DNA of 64,000 nt from Mesorhizobium jarvisii. Lineage in GTDB: Bacteria > Pseudomonadota > Alphaproteobacteria > Rhizobiales > Rhizobiaceae. Where the stretch lies: NCBI RefSeq assembly GCF_003601985.1, contig NZ_QZXA01000003.1:641300-705299 (forward strand), given 5' to 3'. Below are positions 35,797 to 44,651 of this stretch, piece after piece (position 1 is the first letter of the stretch; every line of letters begins with the position of its first letter). The position numbers were made by a program, and so were the translations under genes. Under the pieces are notes generated by a model that had not been told where the DNA came from, ran no database searches, and saw only the letters and a list, made by a program, of their open reading frames with translations.

Positions 35797-36477
35797 TTAG
35801 GCGGCCAGCGCCGGCTGGCTCCAGCGAGCGGCGAGCAACCGGTAGGGGATGAGCGCGACCACCGCGATGATCAGCTTCACCGCGAGATCGCCCAGCGCCC
35901 AAGAAACCCAGCGCATGGCCTCGACATGGAAGACGCCCATCAGCGGCGCCGTCTCGAGCGCGAAACTGTCGTTGGGGCCTGCAAAAGCGAAAGCGGCCGA
36001 GAAAGCGACGGTGAAGAACACCATGGTGTCGAAGACCGATCCGACCAGCGTGCCGACGATCGGCGCCCGCCACCAGCTCTGCCGGCGCAGCCGGTTGAAC
36101 ACGGTGACGTCGAGCAGTTGCGCAGACAGGAACGCCGCGCCTGAAGCGGCAGCGATGCGTACCAGCCGGTCGGCCGCCGTTTCGAATTCGATCAGGCCAT
36201 GGCGGAACAGCAAGGGCGGGACGAGGATCGAGCAGACCACCGCCGTCATGAAGCCGACAAAGACGATCCGGCGCGCCACGGCAGGGCCATAGCGGCGGTT
36301 GGCGAGGTCGGTGACCAGGAAGGAGAAGGGATAGGTGAAAGCGCCCCAGGTGAGCAGGTCGGCCAGAGACAGGCCGCCGATCTGCCCCTGCATCGGGAAC
36401 TGCACGAGGATGTTCGACGCCACGACAACAAACGCCATGGCGGCCACGAAGGGCAGATATCGCGAGAAGGAAGTCAT
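35797..36477 (-). CDS. yhhQ: Queuosine-precursor transporter (VUT/YhhQ family)
   Basis: 226-residue inner-membrane protein with about six helices, of the VUT_1 (DUF165) family whose E. coli member YhhQ imports preQ0/preQ1 for tRNA queuosine. Typical segments: FVVVASNILVQFP, YPFSFLVTDLANRRYGP and GAAFLSAQLLDVTVFNRLRR. The ATG lies in the A-rich tail of a candidate preQ1-I riboswitch, which strongly supports the assignment and points to translational feedback by the imported base. Confidence 0.92.
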   Translation of the reverse strand: MTSFSRYLPFVAAMAFVVVASNILVQFPMQGQIGGLSLADLLTWGAFTYPFSFLVTDLANRRYGPAVARRIVFVGFMTAVVCSILVPPLLFRHGLIEFETAADRLVRIAAASGAAFLSAQLLDVTVFNRLRRQSWWRAPIVGTLVGSVFDTMVFFTVAFSAAFAFAGPNDSFALETAPLMGVFHVEAMRWVSWALGDLAVKLIIAVVALIPYRLLAARWSQPALAA

Positions 36478-36503
36478 TTTTTTATCCTGGGTAATGGAAC
36501 CAG
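36475..36503 (-). promoter_or_regulatory. Candidate preQ1-I riboswitch overlapping the yhhQ start codon
   Basis: Minus-strand RNA reads CUGG-UUCCAUUAC-CCAG-GAUAAAAAA and then AUG. P1 is CUGG/CCAG with a spare C before CCAG as in the Bacillus subtilis queC aptamer, the 5' side has the GGUUC consensus, and the A-rich tail follows. Loop CAU can pair with the AUG start codon, forming P2 of the H-type pseudoknot. Ligand binding would then hide the start codon. Recognised by eye against the known preQ1-I consensus. Confidence 0.75.
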
Positions 36504-36585
36504 CGGAGCATCATGCCCATCGGGGCCGTGCTCGCTTCGTAGTCGAGCACCGGATTGTCGAACCCTTGCGGATCCATCCGATGCT

Positions 36586-36607
36586 CCAGGCCAACAAGTT
36601 GGCCTGG
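36586..36607 (-). terminator. Hairpin downstream of rpmB
   Basis: Perfect 10-bp inverted repeat CCAGGCCAAC/GTTGGCCTGG around AA, 25 bases past the rpmB stop. It lacks a T-run, so it may be a 3'-end stabiliser or a weak terminator separating rpmB from the transporter gene. Confidence 0.45.
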
Positions 36608-36631
36608 GCGGTCCCCCGCCTTTATCCGATG

Positions 36632-36928
36632 TTAGGCAGCGACCTGTTCGGCCAGCTTCTTGGCGATCTGCTTCTTCAGCAGGCGCGCGCGCTGCGACAG
36701 TTCCTTGACGTCGGCCTTGGCCAGGAAGGCGTCGAGGCCGCCGCGATGTTCCACCGAACGCAGCGCGTTGGCCGAAATGCGCAGGCGCACATTCTGGTTC
36801 AGCGCTTCCGAGATCAGCGTCACATTGACGAGATTCGGCAGGAAGCGACGCTTGGTCTTGTTGTTGGCGTGGCTCACATTGTTGCCGGTCTGGACTGCCT
36901 TGGCAGTGAGTTCGCAGGTGCGGGACAT
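36632..36928 (-). CDS. rpmB: 50S ribosomal protein L28
   Basis: 98-residue large-subunit ribosomal protein (start [20 protein letters not shown], then [17 protein letters not shown]). Length matches alphaproteobacterial L28. Start at 36928 is set by the conserved N-terminus; the longer open frame from 37087 overlaps the promoter. It has no C-X-X-C zinc motif, so it is the zinc-free form. It is transcribed away from the divergent DUF3108 gene. Confidence 0.97.
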   Translation of the reverse strand: MSRTCELTAKAVQTGNNVSHANNKTKRRFLPNLVNVTLISEALNQNVRLRISANALRSVEHRGGLDAFLAKADVKELSQRARLLKKQIAKKLAEQVAA

Positions 36929-37027
36929 AATTCTAACCTTCAATTCTCTCGGGACCTGCCAAACCTTTGTGCCCACGCCGGGTGGCGCGCGGTTCTGGTC
37001 AGGCGGCCTTATGGAAAAAGTTGGCGT

Positions 37028-37056
37028 TCCATAGTTGCATTTCAGCGGGGCGTCAA
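37028..37056 (-). promoter_or_regulatory. rpmB promoter
   Basis: On the minus strand TTGACG (37051-37056), a 17-base spacer and TATGGA (37028-37033) form a near-consensus sigma-70-type promoter of the alphaproteobacterial kind. The transcript would start near 37021, about 93 bases before the L28 start codon. Confidence 0.65.
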
Positions 37057-37186
37057 GCTCCGGCTTCGCCACGGAAGCGCCCGGCATTTCATATTAAGGC
37101 CGGATTTCATCCTATAAGCGGTCTCATAGGGACACGCCAGACCGGGGTCGTCCGCCTCCGGTCGAAAATCAAGGATCCGATCCCGC

Positions 37187-37975
37187 ATGCTTCGTTTGTC
37201 TCACGCGCTTGTTGCCGCGCTTGCCGTCGCCTTGCCGTCCGCCGCGTCGGCTGCCTCGCCGCAGTCTTTCAAGGGCGAGTACACGGTGTCATTTCTTGGT
37301 CTCTCGATCGCGAGATCGACCTTCTCAAGCCACTATGCGAACGGCGCTTATGCGATCGACGGCACTGTCAGCGCCGCCGGACTGGCCAAACTGTTCGACG
37401 ACACGCGCGGCACGATCTCATCCAAGGGCACGATTTCCGGCAAGAAAATGGTGCCCCAGGCGTTCCGCGCCGATTATACCTCGGGCAAGAAGGTGTCGGC
37501 GATCGACATTCGCTTTGCCAATGGCGCCGTCACCTCGACGCAGGTCATCCCGGCGCCGGGCCAGCGCGACCCCAACGACTGGGTGCCGATCGGTGCCGGC
37601 GACCTGGCATCGGTGCTCGATCCGATGGCGGCGACCGTCATCCATGCCGACAGCCTCGACCAGGTCTGCGGCCGCACGGTGAAATTCTATGACGGCGAGA
37701 TGCGCGCCAACCTGACGCTGACCTACGCTTCGAAAGGCACGATCTCGGTGCCGGGCTACAAGGGCGATACCATCACCTGCCGGATGGGTTTCGAGCCGGT
37801 GGCCGGCTATCGCAAGGGCCGCAAGGCGCTGGAGTTCCTGAAGAACAGAAGCCGCATGATGGTGACGTTTGCACCGCTCGGCCAAACCGGCGTATATGCG
37901 CCGATCCACGCCACGGTAGGGACCCAGATTGGTCCGCTGACCATAAGCGCGAGACGGTTCGAAGCGGTACAATAG
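37187..37975 (+). CDS. Exported DUF3108 protein
   Basis: 262-residue protein with a signal peptide (MLRLSHALVAALAVALPSAA, cleavage near ASA). The rest matches DUF3108: FKGEYTVSFLGLSIARSTF near the start, VPQAFRADYTSGKK in the middle and GLLTISARRFEAVQ-like end. It is probably a periplasmic beta-rich protein of unknown function. It is divergent from rpmB with about 258 bases between, an arrangement I recall from other rhizobia. It has no membrane anchor after the signal. Confidence 0.83.
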   Translation: MLRLSHALVAALAVALPSAASAASPQSFKGEYTVSFLGLSIARSTFSSHYANGAYAIDGTVSAAGLAKLFDDTRGTISSKGTISGKKMVPQAFRADYTSGKKVSAIDIRFANGAVTSTQVIPAPGQRDPNDWVPIGAGDLASVLDPMAATVIHADSLDQVCGRTVKFYDGEMRANLTLTYASKGTISVPGYKGDTITCRMGFEPVAGYRKGRKALEFLKNRSRMMVTFAPLGQTGVYAPIHATVGTQIGPLTISARRFEAVQ

Positions 37976-38017
37976 GGCCGCCCTGGAAACAGAACAGGGC
38001 GCGCCACGGGAGGGGAC

Positions 38018-38932
38018 ATGGCGCGCGCAACACTGATCGGTTTTTCAGCGGTCGCCATGTGGGCGCTTCTGGCGCTTCTCACCGATGCCTCCGGCAAGGT
38101 GCCGCCGTTCCTTTTGTCGGCGATCACCTTCTCGATCGGCACCGGCGTCGGCCTTGTCGCGCGGCTGTTCATGCCGGCCGCCGAGAAGAGCCCGAAAATA
38201 CCGCCGCAGGTCTGGGTGATCGGTATCGCTGGCCTGTTCGGCTACCACTTTTTCTATTTCACCGCGCTGCGCAACGCGCCGGCGGTGGAGGCGAGCTTGA
38301 TCGCCTATCTGTGGCCCCTGCTGATCGTGCTCGGCTCCGCGCTGACGCCGGGCGAAAAACTGGCGTGGAACCATGTCGTCGGCGCGTTGCTCGGTCTGGC
38401 CGGCACGGTGCTGATCGTCACCAAGGGCGGCGGGCTGGCCTTCGATGCGCGCTACACCTTCGGTTACGCCATGGCTGCCGTTTGCGCCCTGCTCTGGTCG
38501 TCCTATTCGCTTTTGTCGCGGCGCTTTCCTTCGGTGCCGACGAGCATCGTCACCTGGTTCTGCGCGGCGACCGCCGTGCTGTCCCTCGGCTGCCATCTGG
38601 CGCTGGAACAGACAGTGTTGCCAAATGGTGCAGGCCAGTGGCTGGCCGTGCTCGGGCTTGGCCTGATGCCGGTGGGTGCGGCCTTCTATGCCTGGGACAT
38701 CGGCGTCAAGCGCGGCAACATTCAGGTGCTGGGCGCCGCAAGCTACGCGGCGCCGCTGCTCTCGACGCTGGTGCTGATTGTGGCCGGCGTCGCCGAGCCG
38801 TCGCTGCGCATCCTCGCCGCTTGCGTGCTCATCACCGGCGGCGCGGCCTTGGCGGCGAAGTCGCTGTTCCTGCGCAAGCCGGCCGCCGCCGAGACCGAAG
38901 CCACGGCATCCGAAAGCGGAGCCGCGGCATGA
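38018..38932 (+). CDS. DMT-superfamily transporter (EamA, YddG-like)
   Basis: 304-residue inner-membrane protein with ten predicted helices in two EamA repeats. FFYFTALRNAPAVEASLIAY and the second repeat MPVGAAFYAWDIGVKRGNIQ are the typical motifs of aromatic amino-acid exporters such as YddG. Substrate assignment is a guess from that similarity. GGGAGGGGAC gives a strong ribosome site. The stop overlaps the start of the next gene (ATGA). Confidence 0.88.
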   Translation: MARATLIGFSAVAMWALLALLTDASGKVPPFLLSAITFSIGTGVGLVARLFMPAAEKSPKIPPQVWVIGIAGLFGYHFFYFTALRNAPAVEASLIAYLWPLLIVLGSALTPGEKLAWNHVVGALLGLAGTVLIVTKGGGLAFDARYTFGYAMAAVCALLWSSYSLLSRRFPSVPTSIVTWFCAATAVLSLGCHLALEQTVLPNGAGQWLAVLGLGLMPVGAAFYAWDIGVKRGNIQVLGAASYAAPLLSTLVLIVAGVAEPSLRILAACVLITGGAALAAKSLFLRKPAAAETEATASESGAAA

Positions 38933-39603
38933 CCATGCCGTTTGCCGGCGGCATCGACGCCAATTCCAATGCGACGCTGATCTTCTCGCTGGTGGCGGCG
39001 GTGATCTATGCCTTCACGCTGGGCATGCCGCCGAGCCTTGCCCGCTCCGCGGCTAAGACGCTCGCAGTCGCGATGCTGGCCGTGCTTTCGGCGCTGCAAG
39101 GCGGCCCGCTGTTGTTGGTCGCGGCGCTTGCGCTCAGCGCGGTGGGAGACGCGTTCCTGTCGCGCGACGGCGAAAAGGCATTTCTCGGTGGGCTCGCAAG
39201 CTTCCTTGTCGCCCACATCGTCTACATCGCGCTGTTCCTGCGCAGCGGCGGCGGGTTGGGGCTGCTTGGCGCCGAGCCCTGGCGCGGGGCGATCGCGCTG
39301 GCACTGGCGGTGTTCGCCATCGTCATGCTGGCCGCGCTCTGGCGTCGTGTCGGCCCCGGCCTGCGTGTGCCGATCGCCATCTATGTCGTGGCGATCCTGG
39401 CGATGGGCATGGCGGCGCTGACCACCAACAGCGCCTGGGTCATCGGCGGCGCGGTGCTGTTCATGGCATCGGACGGACTGCTGGCCACCGAGAAATTCCT
39501 GGTGGCGGCCATCTCGCCGCATCGCGCCTGGATGCGTTTGGCCGTCTGGGTGCTGTATTACGCGGCCCAGCTTGCGATTACGCTTGGCTTCCTGCTGGGT
39601 TAG
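38929..39603 (+). CDS. YhhN/TMEM86-family membrane protein (lysoplasmalogenase-like)
   Basis: 224-residue integral membrane protein of the YhhN family, with about eight helices. Family motifs include SAVGDAFLSRDGEKAFLGG, FLVAHIVYIALFL and VLFMASDGLLATEKF. Animal relatives hydrolyse lysoplasmalogens; the bacterial role is unsettled. The start at 38929 overlaps the transporter stop; 38935 is an alternative. Its 3' end overlaps the convergent DUF985 gene by 26 bases. Confidence 0.88.
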   Translation: MTMPFAGGIDANSNATLIFSLVAAVIYAFTLGMPPSLARSAAKTLAVAMLAVLSALQGGPLLLVAALALSAVGDAFLSRDGEKAFLGGLASFLVAHIVYIALFLRSGGGLGLLGAEPWRGAIALALAVFAIVMLAALWRRVGPGLRVPIAIYVVAILAMGMAALTTNSAWVIGGAVLFMASDGLLATEKFLVAAISPHRAWMRLAVWVLYYAAQLAITLGFLLG

Positions 39604-40030
39604 GATTCCAGCCCGGCTCGGCCAGTTCGAAGGCGGCAAAATCAAAGCCCGGCGCGACGGTACAGCCGACCAGCGTCCATTCGCCCAGGCTGCGCGCCGA
39701 TTGCCACCAGCCCGCCGGCACGACGATCTGTGGCCGTTCGCCGGCCGCGAGTTCGATGCCGAGCACCTGCTCAATGACCTGGCTGCCCTTTGGACCGCCT
39801 TCTTCCCACATCGACAGCGCCAGCGGCGCGCCGGCATGGAAATGCCAGACCTCGGCTGCATCCTTGACCCGATGCCAGGCCGAAAGCTGGTGCTGTTCCA
39901 GCAGGAAATAGATGGCGGTCGAATGGCCGCGCGCTCCGCCGGCCTCGTCACGAAAGGTTTCCGCGTACCAGCCGCCTTCCGGATGCGGCTTCAGTGCGAG
40001 TGTCGCGATGATTTCTGCTGCGCTGGTCAT
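39578..40030 (-). CDS. Cupin-fold DUF985 protein
   Basis: 150-residue single cupin domain of DUF985 (LKPHPEGGWYAETFRD, TAIYFLLEQHQLSAWHRVKDAAEVWHFHAG, GCTVAPGFDFAAFELA). Proteins of this family resemble epimerase-like cupins; no activity is known. The start at 40030 leaves only 13 bases to the upstream gloB stop, so both are likely cotranscribed. The tail overlaps the convergent YhhN gene. Confidence 0.9.
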   Translation of the reverse strand: MTSAAEIIATLALKPHPEGGWYAETFRDEAGGARGHSTAIYFLLEQHQLSAWHRVKDAAEVWHFHAGAPLALSMWEEGGPKGSQVIEQVLGIELAAGERPQIVVPAGWWQSARSLGEWTLVGCTVAPGFDFAAFELAEPGWNPNPAGSQA

Positions 40031-40043
40031 CGGTCGCAGGCGC

Positions 40044-40811
40044 TCAGAAATTGTCCTTGCGCTTGCGGATTTCGGCGAACACCTCGGCATCCCCGGCCTT
40101 TTCCATACCGAGATGCTTGCGGATTGCCGGATCGTGCCAGCGCAGGAAAGGATTGGTCGACAGTTCCTCGCCGATCGTCGTCGGCAGTGTCGGCTTGTTG
40201 TCGACCCGCAGTGCCTCGATCCTGGCGGCGCGCTCCTTCAATGCCGAATTGGTCGGGTCGACGGTCAGCGCGAAACGGGCGTTGGCAAGCGTGTATTCAT
40301 GGCCGCAATAGATCGTCGTCGCGGCGGGAAGGGCTGCGAGTTTCTTCAGCGATTCATACATCACCGGCGGCTTGCATTCGAACAGCCGCCCACAGCCGAG
40401 CGCGAACAGCGTGTCGGCGGTGAACGCCACCTGCGATGCCGGCAGATGATAGGAGACATGGCCGGCGGTATGGCCGGGTGTGGCGATCACCTCGATGCGC
40501 TCGTCGCCGAGATGTAGCACGGAGCCGCCCTCGACGGTTTCGTCGATGCCGGGAATCTTGGCCTTTTCCGCCTCCGGGCCGACGATGCGCAGCTTGAAGC
40601 GTTCCTTCAGCGCCAGATTGGCCTCGACGTGGTCCATATGATGATGCGTGGTCAGGATCATCGTCGGCGTCCAGCCGGTGCGCTTGATCGCGGCCAGGAT
40701 CGGCGCTTCCTCGGGCGCGTCGATGATCGCCGTCTGCCCGCTTTTGGGGTCATGCACCAGCACGCCGAAATTGTCCGTGCGGCACATGAATTGTTCGATT
40801 TCGACCGCCAT
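40044..40811 (-). CDS. gloB: Hydroxyacylglutathione hydrolase (glyoxalase II)
   Basis: Hydrolyses S-D-lactoylglutathione to D-lactate and glutathione, the second step of methylglyoxal detoxification. 255 residues, metallo-beta-lactamase fold: THHHMDH metal motif with H56, H58, D60 and H61, then GHTAGHVSYH and GCGRLFEC, and the C-terminal glutathione-binding domain with YCGHEYTLANARFA. The start at 40811 gives the normal N-terminus (MAVEIEQFMCRTDNFG). It is divergent from the methyltransferase gene. Confidence 0.95.
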   Translation of the reverse strand: MAVEIEQFMCRTDNFGVLVHDPKSGQTAIIDAPEEAPILAAIKRTGWTPTMILTTHHHMDHVEANLALKERFKLRIVGPEAEKAKIPGIDETVEGGSVLHLGDERIEVIATPGHTAGHVSYHLPASQVAFTADTLFALGCGRLFECKPPVMYESLKKLAALPAATTIYCGHEYTLANARFALTVDPTNSALKERAARIEALRVDNKPTLPTTIGEELSTNPFLRWHDPAIRKHLGMEKAGDAEVFAEIRKRKDNF

Positions 40812-40974
40812 CGCGTCTCTCCTTTTGTCGCCGCAGACATAGGGCGCCGGAGGGCGGATGTCATCTATGGGATGACCGAATGTCATTCCCGGGGAGGACA
40901 AATACCATCGCAATGTGTCGACCGCCTCAGGGCCTTTTGTTGAAACCGGCCGATATCACGGCTACATCCCTGAC

Positions 40975-41763
40975 ATGCATTCCGACATCGTCGACCTTCG
41001 CTCCTTCTATTCGACAACGCTTGGCCGGTTCGCCGAGCGTTCGATCACCATGGCGCTGTCGTCGATATGGGCCGCTGTCCCCAATGAACGGCTGGTCGGC
41101 CTTGGCTATACCTTGCCGTGGCTGGAGCGTTTCGGCTCCGATGCGGAGCGGGTCTTCGCCTTCATGCCGGCAACGCAGGGCGCCGTAGTGTGGCCCGCGA
41201 CGGGGCCGACGGCGACCGCTTTGGTCTTTGATGAGGAACTGCCGCTGGTCGATTCCTGCATCGACCGCATGCTGCTCGTCCATTCGCTCGAACATGTCGA
41301 AAATCCGCGCGAGACGCTCAACGAGATCTGGCGGGTGCTGTCGCCCGCGGGGCGCGTCGTCATCGTCGTGCCCAACCGGCGCGGTGTCTGGGCGCGCTTC
41401 GAGCACACACCGTTCGGCAATGGCCGGCCGTTCTCGCGCGGCCAGCTGACGGAACTGCTGCGCGAGGCGAATTTCACGCCCGCCGCCTGGTCCGATGCGC
41501 TGTTCTTCCCGCCATCGCGGCGGCGCTTCATGATGCGCTTCCACAATGTGCTGGAGCGCGCCGGCCGGCGGCTGTGGCCGATCTTTTCCGGCGTCATCGT
41601 CGTCGAGGCGCAGAAGCGGCTCTATCAGGGCGTGCCGGTCGCCCAGCGCGCCTCGCGCCGCGTCTTCGTGCCGGTGCTGTCGCCACACGGCGCGACGCGA
41701 CTCGGCCGCCGGGCCGAGGCGGCCGGCGCGGCCATGCCGTCTCGCCAGGTGAAACCTTCGTGA
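40975..41763 (+). CDS. Class I SAM-dependent methyltransferase (type 11), degenerate SAM loop
   Basis: 262-residue protein from ATG 40975 (MHSDIVDLRSFYSTTLG). The methyltransferase type-11 hallmark DRMLLVHSLEHVENPRETLNEIWRVL is clear (motif II-III). The N-terminal SAM loop, normally EIGCGTG-like, appears as RLVGLGYTLPWLERFG, which is degenerate. The substrate is unknown. In rhizobia a gene of this type commonly sits divergent from gloB. A GTG at 40915 would add 20 residues; neither start has a strong ribosome site. Confidence 0.78.
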   Translation: MHSDIVDLRSFYSTTLGRFAERSITMALSSIWAAVPNERLVGLGYTLPWLERFGSDAERVFAFMPATQGAVVWPATGPTATALVFDEELPLVDSCIDRMLLVHSLEHVENPRETLNEIWRVLSPAGRVVIVVPNRRGVWARFEHTPFGNGRPFSRGQLTELLREANFTPAAWSDALFFPPSRRRFMMRFHNVLERAGRRLWPIFSGVIVVEAQKRLYQGVPVAQRASRRVFVPVLSPHGATRLGRRAEAAGAAMPSRQVKPS

Positions 41764-41892
41764 TCGTGCTAGAAACGCGCGCGGCGCGTCCTTCCTCGAC
41801 CTATCTGTCGTGGTGAACTCGCAGCCTGCCTGATATGCGGATGCCGTCATCATCCGGTTTCAGCATCGCACCTGAACGCAAGGACCTCTGAC

Positions 41893-43713
41893 ATGGCTGA
41901 TCAACTTGACAATCAGGCCACCGTTCAGCCGGTCGCCGTCGAAGCCAGCAGCCTGGGTGATCAGGTTGCGACGATCAGACGGGCGCTGGTGGTGTCGCCG
42001 GTTCGCAAATGGCTGCTGTGGACGTCGGTCGGCATCATGGCCGTCATCATCGCGACCTCGATCGGCCAGGTCCTGCTCAACCGCTGGAACCAGCCCTTCT
42101 ACGATGCGCTGGCGCGCCGCGACATGGCGGCTTTCCTGCACCAGCTCCTTGTCTTTGCGATGATCGCCGGCGGGCTGCTGGTGCTCAATATCGGCCAGAC
42201 GTGGCTCAACCAGATGATCCGGCTGAAGTTGCGCGAGGCGCTGACGCTCGACCTGATCGACCAGTGGATGCGGCCGGTGCGCGCCTTCCGGCTGGCCAAT
42301 GCCGGCGCCATCGGCGTCAATCCCGACCAGCGCATGCAGCAGGATGCGGCGCATCTGTCCGACCTGTCGACCGATCTCGGCGTCGGGCTTTTGCAGTCGC
42401 TCATCCTGCTCGTGTCCTTCGTCGGCGTGCTGTGGGAACTGTCTTCGGGCTTCGTCTTCCACATCAATGGCTGGTCGCTGGCCATACCGGGCTACATGGT
42501 CTGGGCGGCGTTCCTCTATGCCGGCACCGCCTCCTGGCTGAGCTGGCTGGTCGGGCGGCCGCTCATCAAGCTGAACAGCGACCGCTACACACGGGAGGCG
42601 GAGCTGCGCTCCTCGATGGTGCGCGTCAACGAGAATGTCGATGCCATCGCGCTGTACCATGGCGAGGCCGACGCCAAGCAGCGGCTCGAACTCGACCTCG
42701 GCACGGTGCTGGGCGCCATGCGGCGCATCTATACCGCGCAGATCAACCTGTCCTGGGTGACCGATACCTATGGCTGGATTACCGTCGTGGCGCCGATCCT
42801 GGTTGCCTCGCCCGTCTATTTCTCGGGCGATATCAGCTTTGGCGGGCTGATGATGGCGGTCGGTGCCTTCAACCAGGTCCATTCCTCGTTGCGCTGGTTC
42901 ATCAACAACATCGGCAGCATCGCCGATTGGCGCGCCACGCTGATGCGTGTCGCCGACTTCCGCATCGCGCTCGATGAAACCGACGTGCTGCACGACACCG
43001 AAAGGCGTATCACCTTCGATCAGAACGCCAATGGCAGCCTGACGTTCGAGAAGCTCCAGGTGGCCTCGCCGGAGGGCTGCACGAAACTCTCCGAGCAGCA
43101 TGTCGAGATCCGCGCCGGCGATCGCGTGATGATCACCGGCGAGCCCGGCGCCGGCAAGACGCTGTTCTTCCGCGCCATTGCCGGGCTTTGGCCCTGGGGC
43201 AGCGGAAAGATCGGCCTGCCGGCCGGAGAAACCCTCATCTTCGTGCCGCGCGTGCCGTATTTGCCGGCCGGCACGTTGCGCGAGGTGCTCAATCACGCCA
43301 ACGGGCATGCGCCCGCGAGTGACGCCGAGATTGTGGCGGTGCTGGCCGAAATTGGTCTGGAACGGCTGTCGTCCTCGCTCGACCGCGTCGGGCGTTGGGA
43401 CCATGAATTGGGCGATGACGAACAGCGCTTGCTGGGCGTGGCCAGGCTCGCCTTGCGACAGCCGAAATGGGTGATCATCGACGAAGCCATGGATGCATTC
43501 GACGGCCCCTCGCTGCGACGTGTGCTGGCGATGCTGGAAAAGCATCTGAAGGGCGCCACGATCATCAACATCGGGCGCGGGCAGCACAATATCCAATTCT
43601 TTCCGCGCGGCCTGACGATCGTCAAGGATTCCGGTGCGCCAGCGCTGAAGCCCGCCCACGTCAGGGCCGGCGCCATCGATCCGCCGCCGGTCGCGGTCCG
43701 CCGCAAGAAATAG
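41893..43713 (+). CDS. ABCD/YddA-type ABC transporter with degenerate ATPase motifs
   Basis: 606-residue half-transporter fusing a membrane domain (about six helices, SbmA/BacA-like topology with QTWLNQMIRLKLREALT) to an ATPase. Walker A is intact (GEPGAGKT, about residue 417). The signature is altered to LGDDEQRLLGVARL instead of LSGGEQQR, and the switch-region His of ISVGHR appears displaced (INIGRGQHN). Walker B IIDEAMDAFD is kept. YddA-like proteins have unknown substrates. The gene stands alone, between a methyltransferase gene and a DUF1194 gene, all in one direction. The start follows AGGACCTCTGAC. Confidence 0.85.
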   Translation: MADQLDNQATVQPVAVEASSLGDQVATIRRALVVSPVRKWLLWTSVGIMAVIIATSIGQVLLNRWNQPFYDALARRDMAAFLHQLLVFAMIAGGLLVLNIGQTWLNQMIRLKLREALTLDLIDQWMRPVRAFRLANAGAIGVNPDQRMQQDAAHLSDLSTDLGVGLLQSLILLVSFVGVLWELSSGFVFHINGWSLAIPGYMVWAAFLYAGTASWLSWLVGRPLIKLNSDRYTREAELRSSMVRVNENVDAIALYHGEADAKQRLELDLGTVLGAMRRIYTAQINLSWVTDTYGWITVVAPILVASPVYFSGDISFGGLMMAVGAFNQVHSSLRWFINNIGSIADWRATLMRVADFRIALDETDVLHDTERRITFDQNANGSLTFEKLQVASPEGCTKLSEQHVEIRAGDRVMITGEPGAGKTLFFRAIAGLWPWGSGKIGLPAGETLIFVPRVPYLPAGTLREVLNHANGHAPASDAEIVAVLAEIGLERLSSSLDRVGRWDHELGDDEQRLLGVARLALRQPKWVIIDEAMDAFDGPSLRRVLAMLEKHLKGATIINIGRGQHNIQFFPRGLTIVKDSGAPALKPAHVRAGAIDPPPVAVRRKK

Positions 43714-43801
43714 GACCGCTTTCCCGCACTCTCGCAGCAAGCTTTATTTCGCCGCGATCGCGAAGGAAGATTTCCCCGAGAAACAAAACTTGGCGGTGGC
43801 G

Positions 43802-44605
43802 ATGCTTGATGCTCTGCGCCTGCTTGCCTGTCTTGCCTGTGTCCAGCCAACGCCCGTTGCCTCGCCATCAGGTGCGCTGGCTGTTGACGTCGAATTGGTG
43901 TTGGCGGTCGATATATCCCTGTCGATGGACGAGAAGGAATTCGCCCTGCAACGCGCCGGCTATGTCGAGGCGCTGCGCCATCCCGACTTCATCCAGGCCG
44001 TCCGGTCCGGCAATACCGGCCGCATCGCGATTGCCTATTTCGAATGGGCCGGCACGGTGCGCGACGACGCGGTCATCGATTGGCAGATCATCGATGGCGC
44101 GCAAAGCGCCAACAGCTTTGCCGACAAGGTGGCGGCGCGCCCGTTCCGGAGTTTTCGCGGTACCTCGATTTCCACGGCAATTGCCTTCGGCACAGAGCTG
44201 TTCGGCAGGACGAATTTCGCCGGTGAGCGCAGCGTCATCGACATGTCGGGCGATGGCCCCAACAATATCGGGCCGCCGGTCACCGCGACGCGCGATGCGG
44301 CAACCGCAAAAGGCATCGTCATCAACGGCCTGCCGATCCTGATCAATCCATCGCCCACCTTCAAGCATCTCGACCAGTATTATGCGCAGTGCGTGACCGG
44401 CGGACCCGGCTCATTCGTGCTGCCCATCTACTCGGCTGCCGAATTTTCCACCGCCATCCGGCGCAAGCTGATCCTCGAGGTGAGCGGCATTCAGGACAAG
44501 GCCAGCATCATCCCTGTCGATGCGGATGCGCCGATCGACTGCCTGCAAGGCGAACGCGACAGGCGGTTCCTGTCGGATCCGTATTTTCCGGAACTCGACC
44601 GGTGA
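43802..44605 (+). CDS. DUF1194 protein with von Willebrand A-type fold
   Basis: 267-residue exported protein of DUF1194. The MIDAS-like DISLSMDEKEFALQR lies at about residue 36, with further motifs RIAIAYFEWAG, GTSISTAIAFG and DMSGDGPNNIG. The hydrophobic N-terminus MLDALRLLACLACVQPTPVA looks like a signal peptide. The start codon is uncertain; the in-frame ATG at 43802 is preferred to a TTG at 43790. Metal-dependent binding in the periplasm is inferred from the fold. It is 88 bases after the ABC gene. Confidence 0.82.
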   Translation: MLDALRLLACLACVQPTPVASPSGALAVDVELVLAVDISLSMDEKEFALQRAGYVEALRHPDFIQAVRSGNTGRIAIAYFEWAGTVRDDAVIDWQIIDGAQSANSFADKVAARPFRSFRGTSISTAIAFGTELFGRTNFAGERSVIDMSGDGPNNIGPPVTATRDAATAKGIVINGLPILINPSPTFKHLDQYYAQCVTGGPGSFVLPIYSAAEFSTAIRRKLILEVSGIQDKASIIPVDADAPIDCLQGERDRRFLSDPYFPELDR

Positions 44606-44651
44606 AATTGCGCAAGAGCACCTGCGGCCGGCCGTCGAAGGCACCGATTCC

